A stretch of 64,000 nt of DNA from Luteimonas rhizosphaericola (GCF_029888045.1 NZ_JARXRN010000016.1:62001-126000), one strand, 5' to 3'. Counted from the stretch's first letter, positions 1 through 9,622 are shown. The notes: generated by a model from the letters alone, not told the origin. A program made the numbers and translations.

Positions 1-579
1 CGCGTCGATCCCGCGCACCAGGCCCATGTCGAGTTTGATCAGGTCCGGCTGGAAGGCGACCAGGGACGACAGGCCCGCGTAGCCGGCGCCGAAATCGTCG
101 ATCGCGGTCTGGAAGCCGCGGTTGCGGTAGTCGCGGAAGATGCGCGAGACATGCGCCTGGTCGGTCACCTGTTCCGACTCGGCCGCCTCGAACACCAGCT
201 TGTCGGTCGGAAAGCCCGACATCTGGGCCGCCTGCAGCGTGAGGCGAATGCAGGTTTCCGGCTGGTACACCGCGTTCGGGAAGAAGTTGATGAACAGGCG
301 CTCGCGCAGCCCGAGTCCGGCCGCGGTGACGATCGCCTTGACCCGGCAGGTCTGGTCGAACCGGTACAGCTGCTCTGGCTGCACGCGCGCCAGCACTTCG
401 CCCGCACCCCCGCCGTCGACCGTGCGCACCAGCGCCTCGTAGCCGTAGATCGTGCGGTCGCGCGCATCCACGATCGGCTGGAACGCCATCCGCACTTCGA
501 AGTCGAGGCGCTGGTCGCCCTCGCACGACGCGCAGGCGCGCGGCGTCGGGGTCTGTCCGAAGAACTGGTGCAGGTACAT
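1..579 (-). CDS. EAL-domain c-di-GMP phosphodiesterase (3' end outside window)
   Basis: The frame is open from the ATG at 579 to the window edge, giving 193 residues of an EAL domain, the enzyme that cleaves cyclic di-GMP to pGpG. Visible signature residues are the YEAL motif (Glu48), the substrate and metal residues in LFINFF (Asn98) and VFEAAE (Glu131), the Asp pair in DDFGAGYAG (161-162) and Lys182 in LIKLD. The last catalytic Glu and Gln would lie beyond the window. The EAL domain begins about 25 residues from the start, so there is no room for an N-terminal GGDEF, PAS or membrane segment: this is a stand-alone EAL protein. A CxxC pair (Cys16, Cys19) precedes the domain. The start has a strong ribosome site (GAGGAG, 4 bases upstream). 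All catalytic positions visible are intact, so it is probably active. Confidence 0.9.
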   Translation of the reverse strand, partial: MYLHQFFGQTPTPRACASCEGDQRLDFEVRMAFQPIVDARDRTIYGYEALVRTVDGGGAGEVLARVQPEQLYRFDQTCRVKAIVTAAGLGLRERLFINFFPNAVYQPETCIRLTLQAAQMSGFPTDKLVFEAAESEQVTDQAHVSRIFRDYRNRGFQTAIDDFGAGYAGLSSLVAFQPDLIKLDMGLVRGIDA

Positions 580-754
580 GGAACTCCTCGAGGCGCGCCG
601 CCCGGCCATGGTAGCGCTGCGGGCTTTCGATCGATAACGGCGCCCGCTCAGGTCCCTGAAGCGCTGGCGTGGGCGGCGTACCCCGGCCTGTCGCGCGGCT
701 GGCGGATGGAGGGTTGCGCGTGCGCGAGCGCCCTGTCCCCGCCGCCGGGATGGT

Positions 755-1207
755 TCAACCGGTGCCGGGCGGAGCCGTCATCGCCGAATAGCGACGCTGC
801 ATGTCCTCGGGCGAGACGTCCTCGATGCTGTGGCCGATGTTCCAGCGGTGCCCGAACGGGTCGACGATCACGCCGGAGCGTTCGCCGTAGAACGCGTCGG
901 CCGGCGCCATGAGCAGGGTGGAGCCGGCATCGACGGCCCGCGCGATCACGGCGTCGGCATTGTCCACGTGCAGGTGCATCGTGGTGCTGTAGCCGTGGCC
1001 GGCCGCGGGCCGGCGGATGTCCAGTTCGGGAAATTCGTCGCACAGCATCAGCGTGGTGCCGTCGATGTCCACTTCCGCGTGGCCGATGCGGCCGCCGGGT
1101 TCGACCAGGCGGAACCGCTCCGTCCCGCCGAACACGCCGCAATAGAACTCGATGGCGCGCGCCGTGTCGGCCACGCACAGGTAGGGGTACAGCGCCTGTC
1201 CGGTCAT
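755..1207 (-). CDS. VOC-family (glyoxalase/bleomycin-resistance fold) protein, PhnB-like
   Basis: This 150-residue protein has the paired beta-alpha-beta-beta-beta layout of vicinal-oxygen-chelate proteins. The first half opens with YPYLCVADTARAIEFYCGVF; the second has the VDPFGHRWNIG ending that marks PhnB/YdeN-type members. The family includes glyoxalases, dioxygenases and antibiotic-binding proteins, and the substrate cannot be read from sequence. The start has a GGGAG ribosome site 6 bases upstream. An AraC-family regulator lies just upstream on the same strand (35-base gap), so the two may be cotranscribed. The length is normal for a single-domain VOC protein. Confidence 0.85.
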   Translation of the reverse strand: MTGQALYPYLCVADTARAIEFYCGVFGGTERFRLVEPGGRIGHAEVDIDGTTLMLCDEFPELDIRRPAAGHGYSTTMHLHVDNADAVIARAVDAGSTLLMAPADAFYGERSGVIVDPFGHRWNIGHSIEDVSPEDMQRRYSAMTAPPGTG

Positions 1208-1242
1208 GGGAGTCTCCCTGGAATGCGTGGGCGCACTGTGTT

Positions 1243-2082
1243 TCAGCGGCCGGCCGAGGGTCTTGTACGGAACTGACCTGCGCCGGAGCCCGATCCCGGC
1301 CGGTGATCGCCGGCATGTTCGCGCCGCCAGGCCTGCGGGGTGGTCGCCGCGAATTCCCGGAACTCGCGACTGCAGTGCGCCTGGTCGCTGTAGCCGGCGG
1401 CCAGCGCCAGGTCCGCCAGCGGCTGGTCGCCGCCCTCCTGCAGCGACTGCACCAGCGAGCGGAAGCGGTGCAGGCGCGCGTAGCGCTTGGGCGACAGGCC
1501 CGTCGCTTCGCGGAAGCGCGCGATGAAGTGGCGCTGGCTGACGCCCGACAGCGCCGGCAGGCGCCCCGCCGCAGGGCTGGCGTGGATCAGCGCCAGCGTC
1601 GCGGCGACCGCGGGATGCATGCCACGGGGGCGAAGCCGCGACAGCAGGGCCGCTTCCAGCACGGCAAGACGCGCGTACGGTGCGGTCGCGTCGTGCAGCG
1701 CGTCCCGCAACCGGTCGGCATCGCCGCTCCAGATCGCACCCAGCCCGGCGTGACGCCCGGCGAGGTCATGCGCGGACACGCCGAACAGGGCCAGGGCGGC
1801 ACCAGGCCGCAGCTGCGCACCGACGGTGAGCGTCGCGACGTCCGCGTCCTTCCAGTACGGCGACACCTGCAGCCCCGCGACCAGCGCATCGCCCGTGCCG
1901 AGGGCGGCGGGCGCGGCCACGCCGTCGTAGATCCGCACCGGTCCGCCCACAAGCCGCACCGCGAGATGCATCTGGCCGGACGGGAGCACGCACTCGCGGT
2001 CCGCGCCCGGCGCCCGCACGCCGAGCCAGAGGCTGGAGACGTAAGGCCGCAGCCGCGGGTCCGGGGTGAGGGTCAGGCGCAT
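1243..2082 (-). CDS. AraC-family transcriptional regulator
   Basis: A 279-residue regulator. The N-terminal half (about 1-150) is a DUF6597-like ligand-sensing region starting with LRPYVSSLWLG and containing the VLPSGQMHLAVRL stretch typical of this subgroup. The C-terminal half carries the two AraC helix-turn-helix motifs, with SQRHFIARFREATGLSPKRY and later LADLALAAGYSDQAHCSREF. The frame is open further upstream, but homology to the sensing domain starts at the ATG used here. The last 25 residues are Gly/Ser/Arg-rich and may be disordered. It is followed on the same strand by a VOC gene, the likeliest target, although no operator was recognised. Confidence 0.85.
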   Translation of the reverse strand: MRLTLTPDPRLRPYVSSLWLGVRAPGADRECVLPSGQMHLAVRLVGGPVRIYDGVAAPAALGTGDALVAGLQVSPYWKDADVATLTVGAQLRPGAALALFGVSAHDLAGRHAGLGAIWSGDADRLRDALHDATAPYARLAVLEAALLSRLRPRGMHPAVAATLALIHASPAAGRLPALSGVSQRHFIARFREATGLSPKRYARLHRFRSLVQSLQEGGDQPLADLALAAGYSDQAHCSREFREFAATTPQAWRREHAGDHRPGSGSGAGQFRTRPSAGR

Positions 2083-2141
2083 GTGCGGACCATAGCGCCA
2101 CCGGCGGGTGTGCGCATGCGCCAGGTGTCCGCGACGCCCGC

Positions 2142-2534
2142 TCAGGGTTCGTGTCGGCCCGTGGACGTGCGGTTGCCCGGGTAGCGCCGCGCCAGCGGAA
2201 ACTCCGGCAGCCACGCCTCCCGGCGCACGGTCCAGAGTTCGTAGGTCGGCGCCAGCCGGTCGATCTCGTCCAGTGCGCCCAGGTGCAGTTCGACCTCGTC
2301 GCCTGTGATCGAGAACACCGATGAACCGCAATGCGGACAGAAATGGCGGTTGGCGTAGTGGTGGGTGCTGCCCGTGATCTGCACCGCATCCACCGGGAAC
2401 ATCGCCGTGGCCAGGAACAGTGCGCCGTGATGCTTGCGGCAGTCCATACAGTGGCACAGCCCGACGCGATTAGGCGCTCCTTGGGCGACGACGCGAACAT
2501 CGCCGCACAGGCATCCAGCTTCGAACCGTGGCAT
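2142..2534 (-). CDS. GFA-family zinc-binding protein (glutathione-dependent formaldehyde-activating enzyme fold)
   Basis: This 130-residue protein contains the cysteine pattern of the GFA/CENP-V fold: GCLCGDV near the N-terminus, CHCMDCRK, and CPHCGSSVF. The family binds structural and catalytic zinc. Only a few members have a proven role in S-hydroxymethylglutathione formation, so an enzymatic activity is not asserted. The start is set by a GGGAGA ribosome site 6 bases before the ATG at 2534. A second, divergent GFA gene lies at 13789-14280. It stands between the AraC gene and the pseudouridine synthase, all on the minus strand. Confidence 0.85.
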   Translation of the reverse strand: MPRFEAGCLCGDVRVVAQGAPNRVGLCHCMDCRKHHGALFLATAMFPVDAVQITGSTHHYANRHFCPHCGSSVFSITGDEVELHLGALDEIDRLAPTYELWTVRREAWLPEFPLARRYPGNRTSTGRHEP

Positions 2535-2632
2535 AGGCGTCTCCCTTGCGATGCGGGCGAGCATGACGGCCGGGGCGTGACGCGCGCGTCGGGCGCCTGG
2601 CAGGCGGGCGCGCCGGATCCGTGCGTCCGCCG

Positions 2633-3613
2633 CTATTCCACCACGCCAGCGCCCATCGCGGCGTCGACCTGCCCCCATCCCGCCCCGCCGGGGGCGGCGA
2701 AGGCACGCGGCTCGCCGGTCAGCGGATCGTCGAAGGCCAGCGTGTGCGCGAACAGCTGCAGTGCGTGTTCCGGGTCGTCGGCGCGGGGATCGCTCAGCGC
2801 CGGATAGCAGCGGTCGTTCCGGATCGGCGCGCCCAGTGCTGCCATGTGCACCCGCAGCTGGTGCTTACGGCCGGTGGCCGGCTCGAGCCGATAGATCCAG
2901 GCGTCGCGGCCGCGAACGGCCACGTCGATGCGCGTCTCGCTGTTCGCCGGACCCGGCACTTCGCGCATGCGGAAGAACGGCGCGCCGCGTTCCAGCCGGC
3001 TGCGATGCACATGCGGGAACGCCAGCGCCGGAAGCGGCGGCGCCACCGTCAGGTACCGCTTGCGGATGCGCCGTTCCCGGAACAGCGCCTGGTAGGCGCC
3101 GCGGCTTGCCGGATCGGCCGAGAACAGCACCAGGCCCGCGGTGTCGCGGTCGATCCGGTGCAGCGGCACCAGCGCCGGGTTGTCGAGCCTGCGCACCAGC
3201 CGCGCCAGCAGGGTTTCGCGCACCCATGCGCCGGTGGGGGCCACCGGCAGGAAGTGCGGCTTGCAGGCCACCACCAGGTGGGCGTCGGCATGCACGATCG
3301 TCTCGGCGAACGGGACCGCCGGTTCGTCGGGCACTTCGCGGAAGTACGTGATCTCGGCGCCGCAGCGGTAGGGCGCATCCTCGGCGAGCGGCTGCCCGTC
3401 CGCCCCGAGTACGCGCCCGCGCGCGAACCTTCCGCGCCAGGTGGCCGCATCGATCGCCGGGAACCTGGCGCACAGCGCGTCCAGCACGGTGGTCCAGGGG
3501 CCCGGCGGAAGCTGCAGCCGGCTGGCAGGAACGCCGTCGGTGGAGACGTGTGGGGGTCGGAGCACGGCGTCAGGATAGCGGCCGCGCCACGGGGCGGTGG
3601 CCCGCACGCTCAT
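2633..3613 (-). CDS. RluA-family pseudouridine synthase
   Basis: A 326-residue enzyme that isomerises uridine to pseudouridine in RNA. The diagnostic motif is HRIDRDTAGLVLFS with catalytic Asp155. Other family marks are VVACKPHFLPVAPTG, where RluA proteins have the 'NKPxGLxVHP' strand, and TGRKHQLRVHMAALG, the usual TGRxHQLRVH motif. An N-terminal 90-residue region before the catalytic domain resembles a degenerate S4-like RNA-binding part. Its ATG overlaps the stop of the upstream lipocalin gene (ATGA), so translation is coupled to it. The target nucleotide (tRNA or 23S rRNA) cannot be predicted from sequence alone. Confidence 0.9.
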   Translation of the reverse strand: MSVRATAPWRGRYPDAVLRPPHVSTDGVPASRLQLPPGPWTTVLDALCARFPAIDAATWRGRFARGRVLGADGQPLAEDAPYRCGAEITYFREVPDEPAVPFAETIVHADAHLVVACKPHFLPVAPTGAWVRETLLARLVRRLDNPALVPLHRIDRDTAGLVLFSADPASRGAYQALFRERRIRKRYLTVAPPLPALAFPHVHRSRLERGAPFFRMREVPGPANSETRIDVAVRGRDAWIYRLEPATGRKHQLRVHMAALGAPIRNDRCYPALSDPRADDPEHALQLFAHTLAFDDPLTGEPRAFAAPGGAGWGQVDAAMGAGVVE

Positions 3614-4212
3614 TCCCGCGTCGCGCCCGCCCCGGGACCGGCTTCCATGGCCTGCGAGCGCTGCGGCGTCTCGATCAGCTCATCCACCCGATAGCCCATC
3701 GCGCGCGCCTGCTCCACCAGCTGCGCGCGGACCGACGGGTCCAGCTGCGGCGTGCGCGAGAGGATCCACAGGTAATCCGCGTCGGGCGCGCCCACCATCG
3801 CCCACTGGTACGCCGCCTCGTCCAGCGCGATCACCCAGTAGTCGCCCCACACGAGCGGCAACCACGACAGCCAGTGTGGCGCGAACCGCACCTCCAGCGT
3901 CGATGAGCGGCCGTCGACGGTGCGCGCAACGCCGCGTGCCTCCTCGAAGCCGCCTTCGCGGGTACGGCACCGGTTCACCACGTCCAACGTGCCGTCTTCG
4001 TTCGCGCGATAGGTCGCCGTGGTATCGGCAACGCACTGGCGCTGGAACACCATCGGCAGGTGTGCCTGCTCGTACCAGGTGCCCGCGTAGCGCGCGAGGT
4101 CGACGGTCTCGACCGGTACGTTCGGCACTTGGGCAGGCGCCTCCGCAGTTGCGACGCCGGCGACGTGGACCAGAACGGCCGCGAGGGCGAAGCGGATCGG
4201 GAGACGGCGCAT
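3610..4212 (-). CDS. blc: Bacterial lipocalin Blc-like, exported
   Basis: A 200-residue lipocalin. An N-terminal signal peptide (MRRLPIRFALAAVLVHVAG, cleavage near residue 21-25 after ATA/AEA) is followed by the hallmark lipocalin motif around YAGTWYEQAHLP, then VVNRCRTREGG and YWVIALDEAAYQWAMVG, which match the Blc/apolipoprotein-D group. These proteins bind lipids or other hydrophobic ligands at the outer membrane or in the periplasm. No lipobox cysteine is seen after the signal sequence, so this copy may be soluble periplasmic rather than a lipoprotein. It overlaps the downstream pseudouridine synthase by 4 bases. The upstream in-frame ATG was rejected because it would put 28 residues before the signal peptide. 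Confidence 0.88.
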   Translation of the reverse strand: MRRLPIRFALAAVLVHVAGVATAEAPAQVPNVPVETVDLARYAGTWYEQAHLPMVFQRQCVADTTATYRANEDGTLDVVNRCRTREGGFEEARGVARTVDGRSSTLEVRFAPHWLSWLPLVWGDYWVIALDEAAYQWAMVGAPDADYLWILSRTPQLDPSVRAQLVEQARAMGYRVDELIETPQRSQAMEAGPGAGATRE

Positions 4213-4311
4213 CGGCACGGGCTCGGGGCGAGGGGGCGCGTAGCGTGCCGCGGCCCCGGTCGGGACTGCGTGAGGCCCTTGCCGCCAGGTCAGCACACGC
4301 GCATCGCCGTG

Positions 4312-4788
4312 TCAGCGCTCGACGCGTTCGAAGCTGATGATGCTGCGCGACTCGCCCTCGTCCGCCCAGTTGGGCATCACGCGCCAGGGCGTGAGCACGG
4401 CGAGCCGGTCTCCGTCGAGCGTGAACTGGCGTCGCTGCTCGGTGCCGACCCATGCCGGGTTCCAGGCCACGTCGACCTCGGTCACCCAGTCGTCGCCCTC
4501 GATGCGGTAGCGCCCGGTGTAGGCGATCAGCGTTTCGAGCAGCCGGGCCATCTCGGCATCGCTGTCGCCCGGGACGCGGCCGTCGCCGGTCAGCATGAAC
4601 CAGACCCGCCCTTCGAGGCTGAAGATCGTGTAGCCCGTCGGGTGGGCGCCCATCGCAGGAAAGCGCCGGCCACTTGTGCGCACCTCCACTTCGTAGGACA
4701 CGAGCCGCCACGTACCGGTGATGGTGGCTGCATCCCCATCGCCCCGCGGTGCCGCATGCGGCGCGCTGACCGGCGGGTGCGATGTCAT
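4312..4788 (-). CDS. Lipocalin-like domain protein
   Basis: A 158-residue protein of the lipocalin-like type (Pfam Lipocalin_5 style): ITGTWRLVSYEV near the start, GYTIFSLEGRVWFMLTGDGR, and a C-terminal strand ending RSIISFERV. There is no signal peptide, so it is probably cytoplasmic, unlike the neighbouring Blc-type protein. The first 20 residues are Pro/Ala-rich and may be disordered. Its ATG overlaps the TGA of a 29-codon open frame at 4785-4874 (beginning MRKTFLQRRG) by ATGA, which could be a leader peptide or chance. Function is unknown; members often accompany oxidoreductases. Confidence 0.75.
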   Translation of the reverse strand: MTSHPPVSAPHAAPRGDGDAATITGTWRLVSYEVEVRTSGRRFPAMGAHPTGYTIFSLEGRVWFMLTGDGRVPGDSDAEMARLLETLIAYTGRYRIEGDDWVTEVDVAWNPAWVGTEQRRQFTLDGDRLAVLTPWRVMPNWADEGESRSIISFERVER

Positions 4789-5026
4789 GCGACGCGTCCT
4801 TCGCCGCGAGCGTCGGGCGGAGGCGTGATCCCGATGCCGGCGCAGCCGCGGCGCTGGAGAAACGTCTTGCGCATGCGGCTACCCTAGCGGCGGGCGCGTC
4901 AACGCGCCGTGGCCGGCACCACCGGACATGCTCGAACCGGCCGGCGCGTTCGCCAACGCGTCGGGCCGGGCCCAAGCATCCGTCGTCGCTGCGAGGAAAT
5001 CGCATGCGCCACGCGATGCCATCGGC

Positions 5027-5884
5027 TCAATCGCCCTCCGCCGCGGCCTCCCGGCCCTGCTGCCGGATCAGGGCCTCCTCGCGCGCGTCGTTGATGGCGT
5101 GTCGCACGCCGTCGAGGTCGGGCGCCGATTCGTCGTGCGCGAAGGTGCCGGTCAGTTCGGTATCCGGTCGCAGCTCGCCGGCCTCGTACAGCGCCCACAT
5201 CTCCTCGCCGTACCAGGTGTCCAGCAGCTCCGGCGCCCACGCGCCGAGGCTGGCGGTGAGGTTGTTCACGTCGCGCAGCAGCATCGTGCGCGCGGCGTTG
5301 TTGCCCGCGGCGCTGACCACCTGCGGCAGGTCGATGATCACCGGCCCGTCCGGCGCGACCAGCACGTTGTACTCGGACAGGTCGCCGTGGATCAGGCCGG
5401 CGCACAGCATCTTCACCACCTGCCGCACCAGGAAGCGATGGAACCCGCGCGCCTGGTCCGGCGACAGCTCCACCTCGCCCAGCCGCGGCGCGGAATGGCC
5501 ATCGGCATCGACCACCAGCTCCATGACCAGTACGCCGTGGAAGTAGCCGAAGGGCTCAGGCACGCGCACGCCGGCATCGCGCAGCTGGTAGAGCGCGTCG
5601 ACCTCGGTGTTCTTCCACTCCGCTTCCTGCTGCCGCCGCCCGTACTTGCTGGCCTTGGCGATCGCGCGCGCCTCGCGGCTGCCGCGCACCTTTCGCCCTT
5701 CCTGGTACTGCACGCGCTGCTGGAAGCTGCGCTGCGCCATGTCCTTGTAGACCTTGGCGCAGCGGATCTCGCCGCCCGCGCTGACCACGTACACGGCCGC
5801 TTCCTTGCCGCTCTTGAGCGGTCGCATCACGGCGTCGATCACGCCATCGTCGATCAGCGGCTGCAGGCCGGGCGGGGTCTTCAT
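5027..5884 (-). CDS. RIO-family serine protein kinase
   Basis: A 285-residue atypical protein kinase of the RIO1 type. The flexible ATP loop is LKSGKEAAVY (23-32), the ATP-orienting lysine is Lys44 in RCAKVYKD, the catalytic loop is IHGDLSEYNVL with Asp168 and Asn173, and the metal-binding loop is IIDLPQ with Asp185. All active residues are present, so it should be active. In eukaryotes and archaea RIO kinases act in ribosome maturation; the bacterial role is poorly known. The start has a GAGG ribosome site. It diverges from an RNA pseudouridine synthase whose start is only 112 bases away, so the two share a promoter region. Confidence 0.93.
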   Translation of the reverse strand: MKTPPGLQPLIDDGVIDAVMRPLKSGKEAAVYVVSAGGEIRCAKVYKDMAQRSFQQRVQYQEGRKVRGSREARAIAKASKYGRRQQEAEWKNTEVDALYQLRDAGVRVPEPFGYFHGVLVMELVVDADGHSAPRLGEVELSPDQARGFHRFLVRQVVKMLCAGLIHGDLSEYNVLVAPDGPVIIDLPQVVSAAGNNAARTMLLRDVNNLTASLGAWAPELLDTWYGEEMWALYEAGELRPDTELTGTFAHDESAPDLDGVRHAINDAREEALIRQQGREAAAEGD

Positions 5885-5996
5885 GTCACCTCGATCAGGG
5901 GGCGCGCCGTGCGGCACACCGGGTGCCGCGGCGATCGCAGGGCGCCTAGAGTGCACGATCGCTACACTGCCTGTCCTGAACTGCATGGCTGGCGCG

Positions 5997-6722
5997 ATGT
6001 CCGAACCGGTTCGACTGGCCAAGCGCGTGGCCGCGCTCGCCCGCTGCCCGCGCAGCGAGGCCGAGCAGTACATCAAGGGCGGGTGGGTCCGCGTGGACGG
6101 TGTCGTGGTCGAGGATCCCGCGCTCGCGGTCCGGGACGAGACCGTGGTCGAGCTCGATCCCGATGCGCGCCTGGACGCCGTCGAACCCGCCACCGTGCTG
6201 CTGCACAGGCCCGCGGGGTTCGACGCGGGGCGCGACCCCGCCGCCTTAGCCGCGCTCGTCCGGCCCGACACGCGCTGGATCGACGATCCGTCCGGAGTGC
6301 GTCCGCTGCAGCGCCACTTCCATCGCCTCACGCCGCTGGTGCCGCTGGACGCCGACGCCAGCGGCCTGGTGGTGCTGAGCCAGGACGGTCGCGTGTGGCG
6401 CCGCCTCACCGAGGACCTGCAGGGCATCGAACAGGAGTTCGTGGTCGAGGTGGCCGGCGAGATCGCCCCCTACGGCCTGGCCAGGCTCAGGCACGGGCTG
6501 TCGTACCGCGGGCGCGCCCTGCCGCCGTGCCAGGTCAGCTGGCAGAACGAGGTGCGCCTGCGGTTCGCGCTCAAGGGCGTGCAGCCCGGCCAGCTGCGCG
6601 ACGTGTGCCGGCAGGTGGGCCTGGAGGTGGTGGCGATCCGGCGGCTGCGCATCGGCCGGGTGCCCTTGGCGAAGATGCCGGTCGGGGCGTGGCGCTACCT
6701 GCCGGTCGGCGAGCGCTTCTGA
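5997..6722 (+). CDS. RsuA/RluF-family pseudouridine synthase with S4 domain
   Basis: A 241-residue protein with an N-terminal S4 RNA-binding domain (about 4-60: LAKRVAALARCPRSEAEQYI, then GGWVRVDGVVV) and a C-terminal RsuA-type catalytic domain. The active-site strand reads LVPLDADASGLVVLSQDG, with Asp118 at the expected catalytic position. The Arg that normally precedes it (RLD) is Pro here, which is unusual. The C-terminal VGLEVVAIRRLRIGRVPLA is the conserved RsuA/RluF ending. An alternative ATG lies 12 bases upstream at 5985. It is divergent from the RIO kinase and convergent with the chemoreceptor. The modified base cannot be predicted. Confidence 0.88.
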   Translation: MSEPVRLAKRVAALARCPRSEAEQYIKGGWVRVDGVVVEDPALAVRDETVVELDPDARLDAVEPATVLLHRPAGFDAGRDPAALAALVRPDTRWIDDPSGVRPLQRHFHRLTPLVPLDADASGLVVLSQDGRVWRRLTEDLQGIEQEFVVEVAGEIAPYGLARLRHGLSYRGRALPPCQVSWQNEVRLRFALKGVQPGQLRDVCRQVGLEVVAIRRLRIGRVPLAKMPVGAWRYLPVGERF

Positions 6723-6812
6723 CCCGTCCTCCAAGGTTCGGATGCGCATCGGGCCGTGGAGTCCCCTCCGGCCAGGCACCCCGACCCTGCATTCGCCACC
6801 ATCCAAACCCAT

Positions 6813-6837
6813 GCGTCCCCGCCCCGCGGCGGGACGC
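6813..6837. terminator. Hairpin between convergent genes
   Basis: GCGTCCC and GGGACGC form a 7-bp stem, extended by GCC/GGC after one unpaired base, in the gap between the pseudouridine synthase (ends 6722) and the chemoreceptor (ends 6909). There is no T-tract, so a terminator role is inferred from position only. Confidence 0.4.
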
Positions 6838-6908
6838 CACGGCCGGCCGCCGCCAGCCGTGGCACCGTCCTAGAGACGCCGCCAGGGACAGTCGGATCCC
6901 GGGCTGCA

Positions 6909-9326
6909 TCATGCAGCGACGGCTGCCTGCGGGTACCGTCGCGCGTCCGCTGAAGGCTGCGGGCCACCGGTCCGGAAACGCGACACGCCTGCGCGCAGGT
7001 CCTGTGCCTGCTGCTCCATCGAACGGGCCGCAGCGGAGGCTTGCTCCACCAGCGCAGCGTTCTGCTGGGTGCCCTCGTCGATCTGCGCGATCGACTGGCT
7101 GACCTGCTCGATGCCGATGGCCTGCTCCTGGGACGCGGCCGAGATCTCGGCGATGATCCCGCTCACGCGCTGGACCGCGGCGACCACGCGCTCCATCGAC
7201 GTGCCGGCCTCGCCCACCAGCGCCGATCCGGCGCCGATGTCGTGCACAGACGTCTCGATCAGATGCTTGATCTCCCTCGCCGCCGTCGCCGAGCGCTGCG
7301 CGAGCGACCGCACCTCCGCCGCGACGACGGCGAAACCCCTGCCCTGCTCCCCCGCACGCGCAGCCTCGACCGCGGCGTTGAGCGCGAGGATGTTGGTCTG
7401 GAACGCGATGCCGTCGATCACCGAAATGATCTCGGAAATCCGTCGCGAGGACTGTTCGATCTGGCCCATCGTCGCCACCGCCTTGCCCATGACCTGCCCC
7501 CCGTCCGACGCCAGCGACGAGGCGTCCGCGGCGTGGCGATCCGCCTGGCGCGCGGCGGCGGCATTCTGCTGGACGGTGGCGGTGAACTGTTCCATCGTCG
7601 CCGCGGTCTCCTCCAGGCTGGCGGCCTGCTGCTCGGTGCGGCGAGCCAGGTCCGCGTTGCCGGCCGAGATTTCCGCTGCGGCCAGGTTGATCGAGCCGGT
7701 GGCGTCCTGGATGCCGCCGACGATGGTCCTGAGCTGGCGTACCGTGGCGTTGGCATCGTCGCGCATGCGCGCGAAGACGCCATGGAAATCGCCCTGCATC
7801 TCGCGCGTCAGGTCGCCGTCGGCGACCGAGCGGAGCACCTGCGACAGGCTCGAGAGGTTCGCGTCGGCCGTCTCCATCAGCTGGTTGAGGCTGGCGATCA
7901 TGGCCTGGAAATCGTACTCGTACGCCTGCGCATCGCCGCGCTGGGAAAAGTCGCCCGCCGCCGACGCAGCCGCCAGTCGCCTGATGTCGGCGTTGATCGC
8001 CTGCAGGTTGCGCTTGGCTTCGTCCATCGCCCGGGTCAGGACCGCCTTCTCGCCGGGAAGCACGTCCATGTCGACCGACAGATCGCCGACCGCGTAGCGC
8101 TGGATCACTTCGACGAGTCGCATCTTGACCTGGATGTGCGCTGCGACCAGCGCATTGGTGCCCCGCACCATCTCTGCGAACCCGCCGGGGAAGGCGGTTT
8201 CGTCGCACCGGTAACTGATCGTCCCCGCCTCGTGCCGGGCCGCCATCTCGCGCTGCGAGGCGACGACGCGACGTACCGTGGACTGCATCGCGTCCATGCT
8301 GCGGAACAACTGGCCGATCTCATCGCGCGCGTGCTCGGGAATCGGGTTGTCGAGCTCACCGCCGGCGATGCGCGACGCGATCCTCGCGGCTTCGCGGATG
8401 CCCTGGGAGAGTTTGCGCACGGTGTACCAGGACACGGCCACGATCAGGCCCGTCACCAGCAGCGCCAGGGCGAGTCCCCAGCCCATGCGCTGGCGTGCAT
8501 TCGCCAGGTGCAGTCCGGATTGCCGCTGCAGTTCGGCCAGGGCCGCCTCGCGGCTGGCATCCAGCCTGCCCGACAGCTCCGACAGCAGTGGCGCGGGGGC
8601 CTGCGGGTCCGAAAGGGCGGGCGCATCGCGCAGGGCGGCGTGAGCGGCGTGGAGGGCCGCGCCGGCATCGGGCCGCAGCGCGAGCGCCTTGTCCACTTCG
8701 CGCACATACACCTGCAGCGTTCCGGCGAGCTGGTGGCGCAGCGTCGCGCGCATGCCGTCCTCGACGTCTGCACCGCGCTGGCGGATATCGCTCAGCAGGG
8801 CGGCGAGCGCACGGCCCGCCTCGGGCTGTGCGCGCGTGGCCCCGATCACCAGGTGATAGCTGTCGACGTGCGGTGTGTACACCAGCGCGCTTTCATCGCG
8901 CAGCGTGTCGAGTGCGACCAGTGCCTGCGCGGCATGCCCGAGCAGCGCCGGGTCGTCCGGCGCGGACGCCTGCACGGAGGGCCACTGCTGTGCGAGCGCG
9001 GCCAGCTGCTGGCGGCTGGCGACAAGGTGGGGCTGGGACGATACCCGGGCGAGCGTGTCGGCATACAGCGGAGCGAGGTCTCGCGTGGCGTCGGGACCCG
9101 CGGGGTCGAGCGCGCCCAGCCGCAGGTTCAGCGCGGCCACCAGCTCCAGCATCGAGCCCAGGGGCGCCATGCTGTCGAGTTCGGTACGGCTGACGGCGTG
9201 TGCCGCCCGGAGCTGCGAGAGATACAGCGCGGATGGCACGAGGATGCCGAAGGTGGACAGACAGCAGACCAGCGTGAGCTTGAACGCCGCACTGCGGTCG
9301 TTCCATACGGTAAGCAGGGTCTTCAT
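6909..9326 (-). CDS. Methyl-accepting chemotaxis protein
   Basis: An 805-residue transmembrane chemoreceptor. TM1 is at about 14-36, followed by a helical periplasmic sensing region of about 240 residues, TM2 at about 280-303 (starting [20 protein letters not shown]) and a HAMP domain. The linker then contains further HAMP-like units: [32 protein letters not shown] and [15 protein letters not shown]. The signalling hairpin around residues 645-678 has the near-invariant [20 protein letters not shown] motif that binds CheA and CheW. No CheB/CheR-docking pentapeptide is visible; the tail ends in AAVAA. The start at 9326 places TM1 correctly; the upstream in-frame extension has no hydrophobic or conserved content. 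No other che genes are in the window, so the ligand is unknown. Confidence 0.93.
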   Translation of the reverse strand: MKTLLTVWNDRSAAFKLTLVCCLSTFGILVPSALYLSQLRAAHAVSRTELDSMAPLGSMLELVAALNLRLGALDPAGPDATRDLAPLYADTLARVSSQPHLVASRQQLAALAQQWPSVQASAPDDPALLGHAAQALVALDTLRDESALVYTPHVDSYHLVIGATRAQPEAGRALAALLSDIRQRGADVEDGMRATLRHQLAGTLQVYVREVDKALALRPDAGAALHAAHAALRDAPALSDPQAPAPLLSELSGRLDASREAALAELQRQSGLHLANARQRMGWGLALALLVTGLIVAVSWYTVRKLSQGIREAARIASRIAGGELDNPIPEHARDEIGQLFRSMDAMQSTVRRVVASQREMAARHEAGTISYRCDETAFPGGFAEMVRGTNALVAAHIQVKMRLVEVIQRYAVGDLSVDMDVLPGEKAVLTRAMDEAKRNLQAINADIRRLAAASAAGDFSQRGDAQAYEYDFQAMIASLNQLMETADANLSSLSQVLRSVADGDLTREMQGDFHGVFARMRDDANATVRQLRTIVGGIQDATGSINLAAAEISAGNADLARRTEQQAASLEETAATMEQFTATVQQNAAAARQADRHAADASSLASDGGQVMGKAVATMGQIEQSSRRISEIISVIDGIAFQTNILALNAAVEAARAGEQGRGFAVVAAEVRSLAQRSATAAREIKHLIETSVHDIGAGSALVGEAGTSMERVVAAVQRVSGIIAEISAASQEQAIGIEQVSQSIAQIDEGTQQNAALVEQASAAARSMEQQAQDLRAGVSRFRTGGPQPSADARRYPQAAVAA

Positions 9327-9622
9327 GCGGGCGGGAACGATGGTCGACCCGGATCGGATCGCGCTGTTTAGCGGCGCGACCCGGCCAAACTGAGCCGACC
9401 CGATCTCATCCCTTCGTCGGGGGTGGGTCCCACGAGCGCGACAGGCATTGCGTGCCGCCACACACGGCGCCCGGAACGTCGATCAAGTGCTTGATCCTGC
9501 TCGCCCGGAGCCTCCCCTCCAACCCATCCAGCACCTGCGCGGGGGAACCGCCGTTCGTCGGAAAGGCACCCGCGCACCCGGGGTCGATCCGCATTCCCCC
9601 GTCAGGCACCGGCGGCGCGGCA

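Noticed and set aside
4785..4874. A 29-codon frame (MRKTFLQRRG...) overlapping the lipocalin-like start by ATGA
   Set aside because: Possible leader peptide, but too short and without a clear ribosome site or conservation to call.
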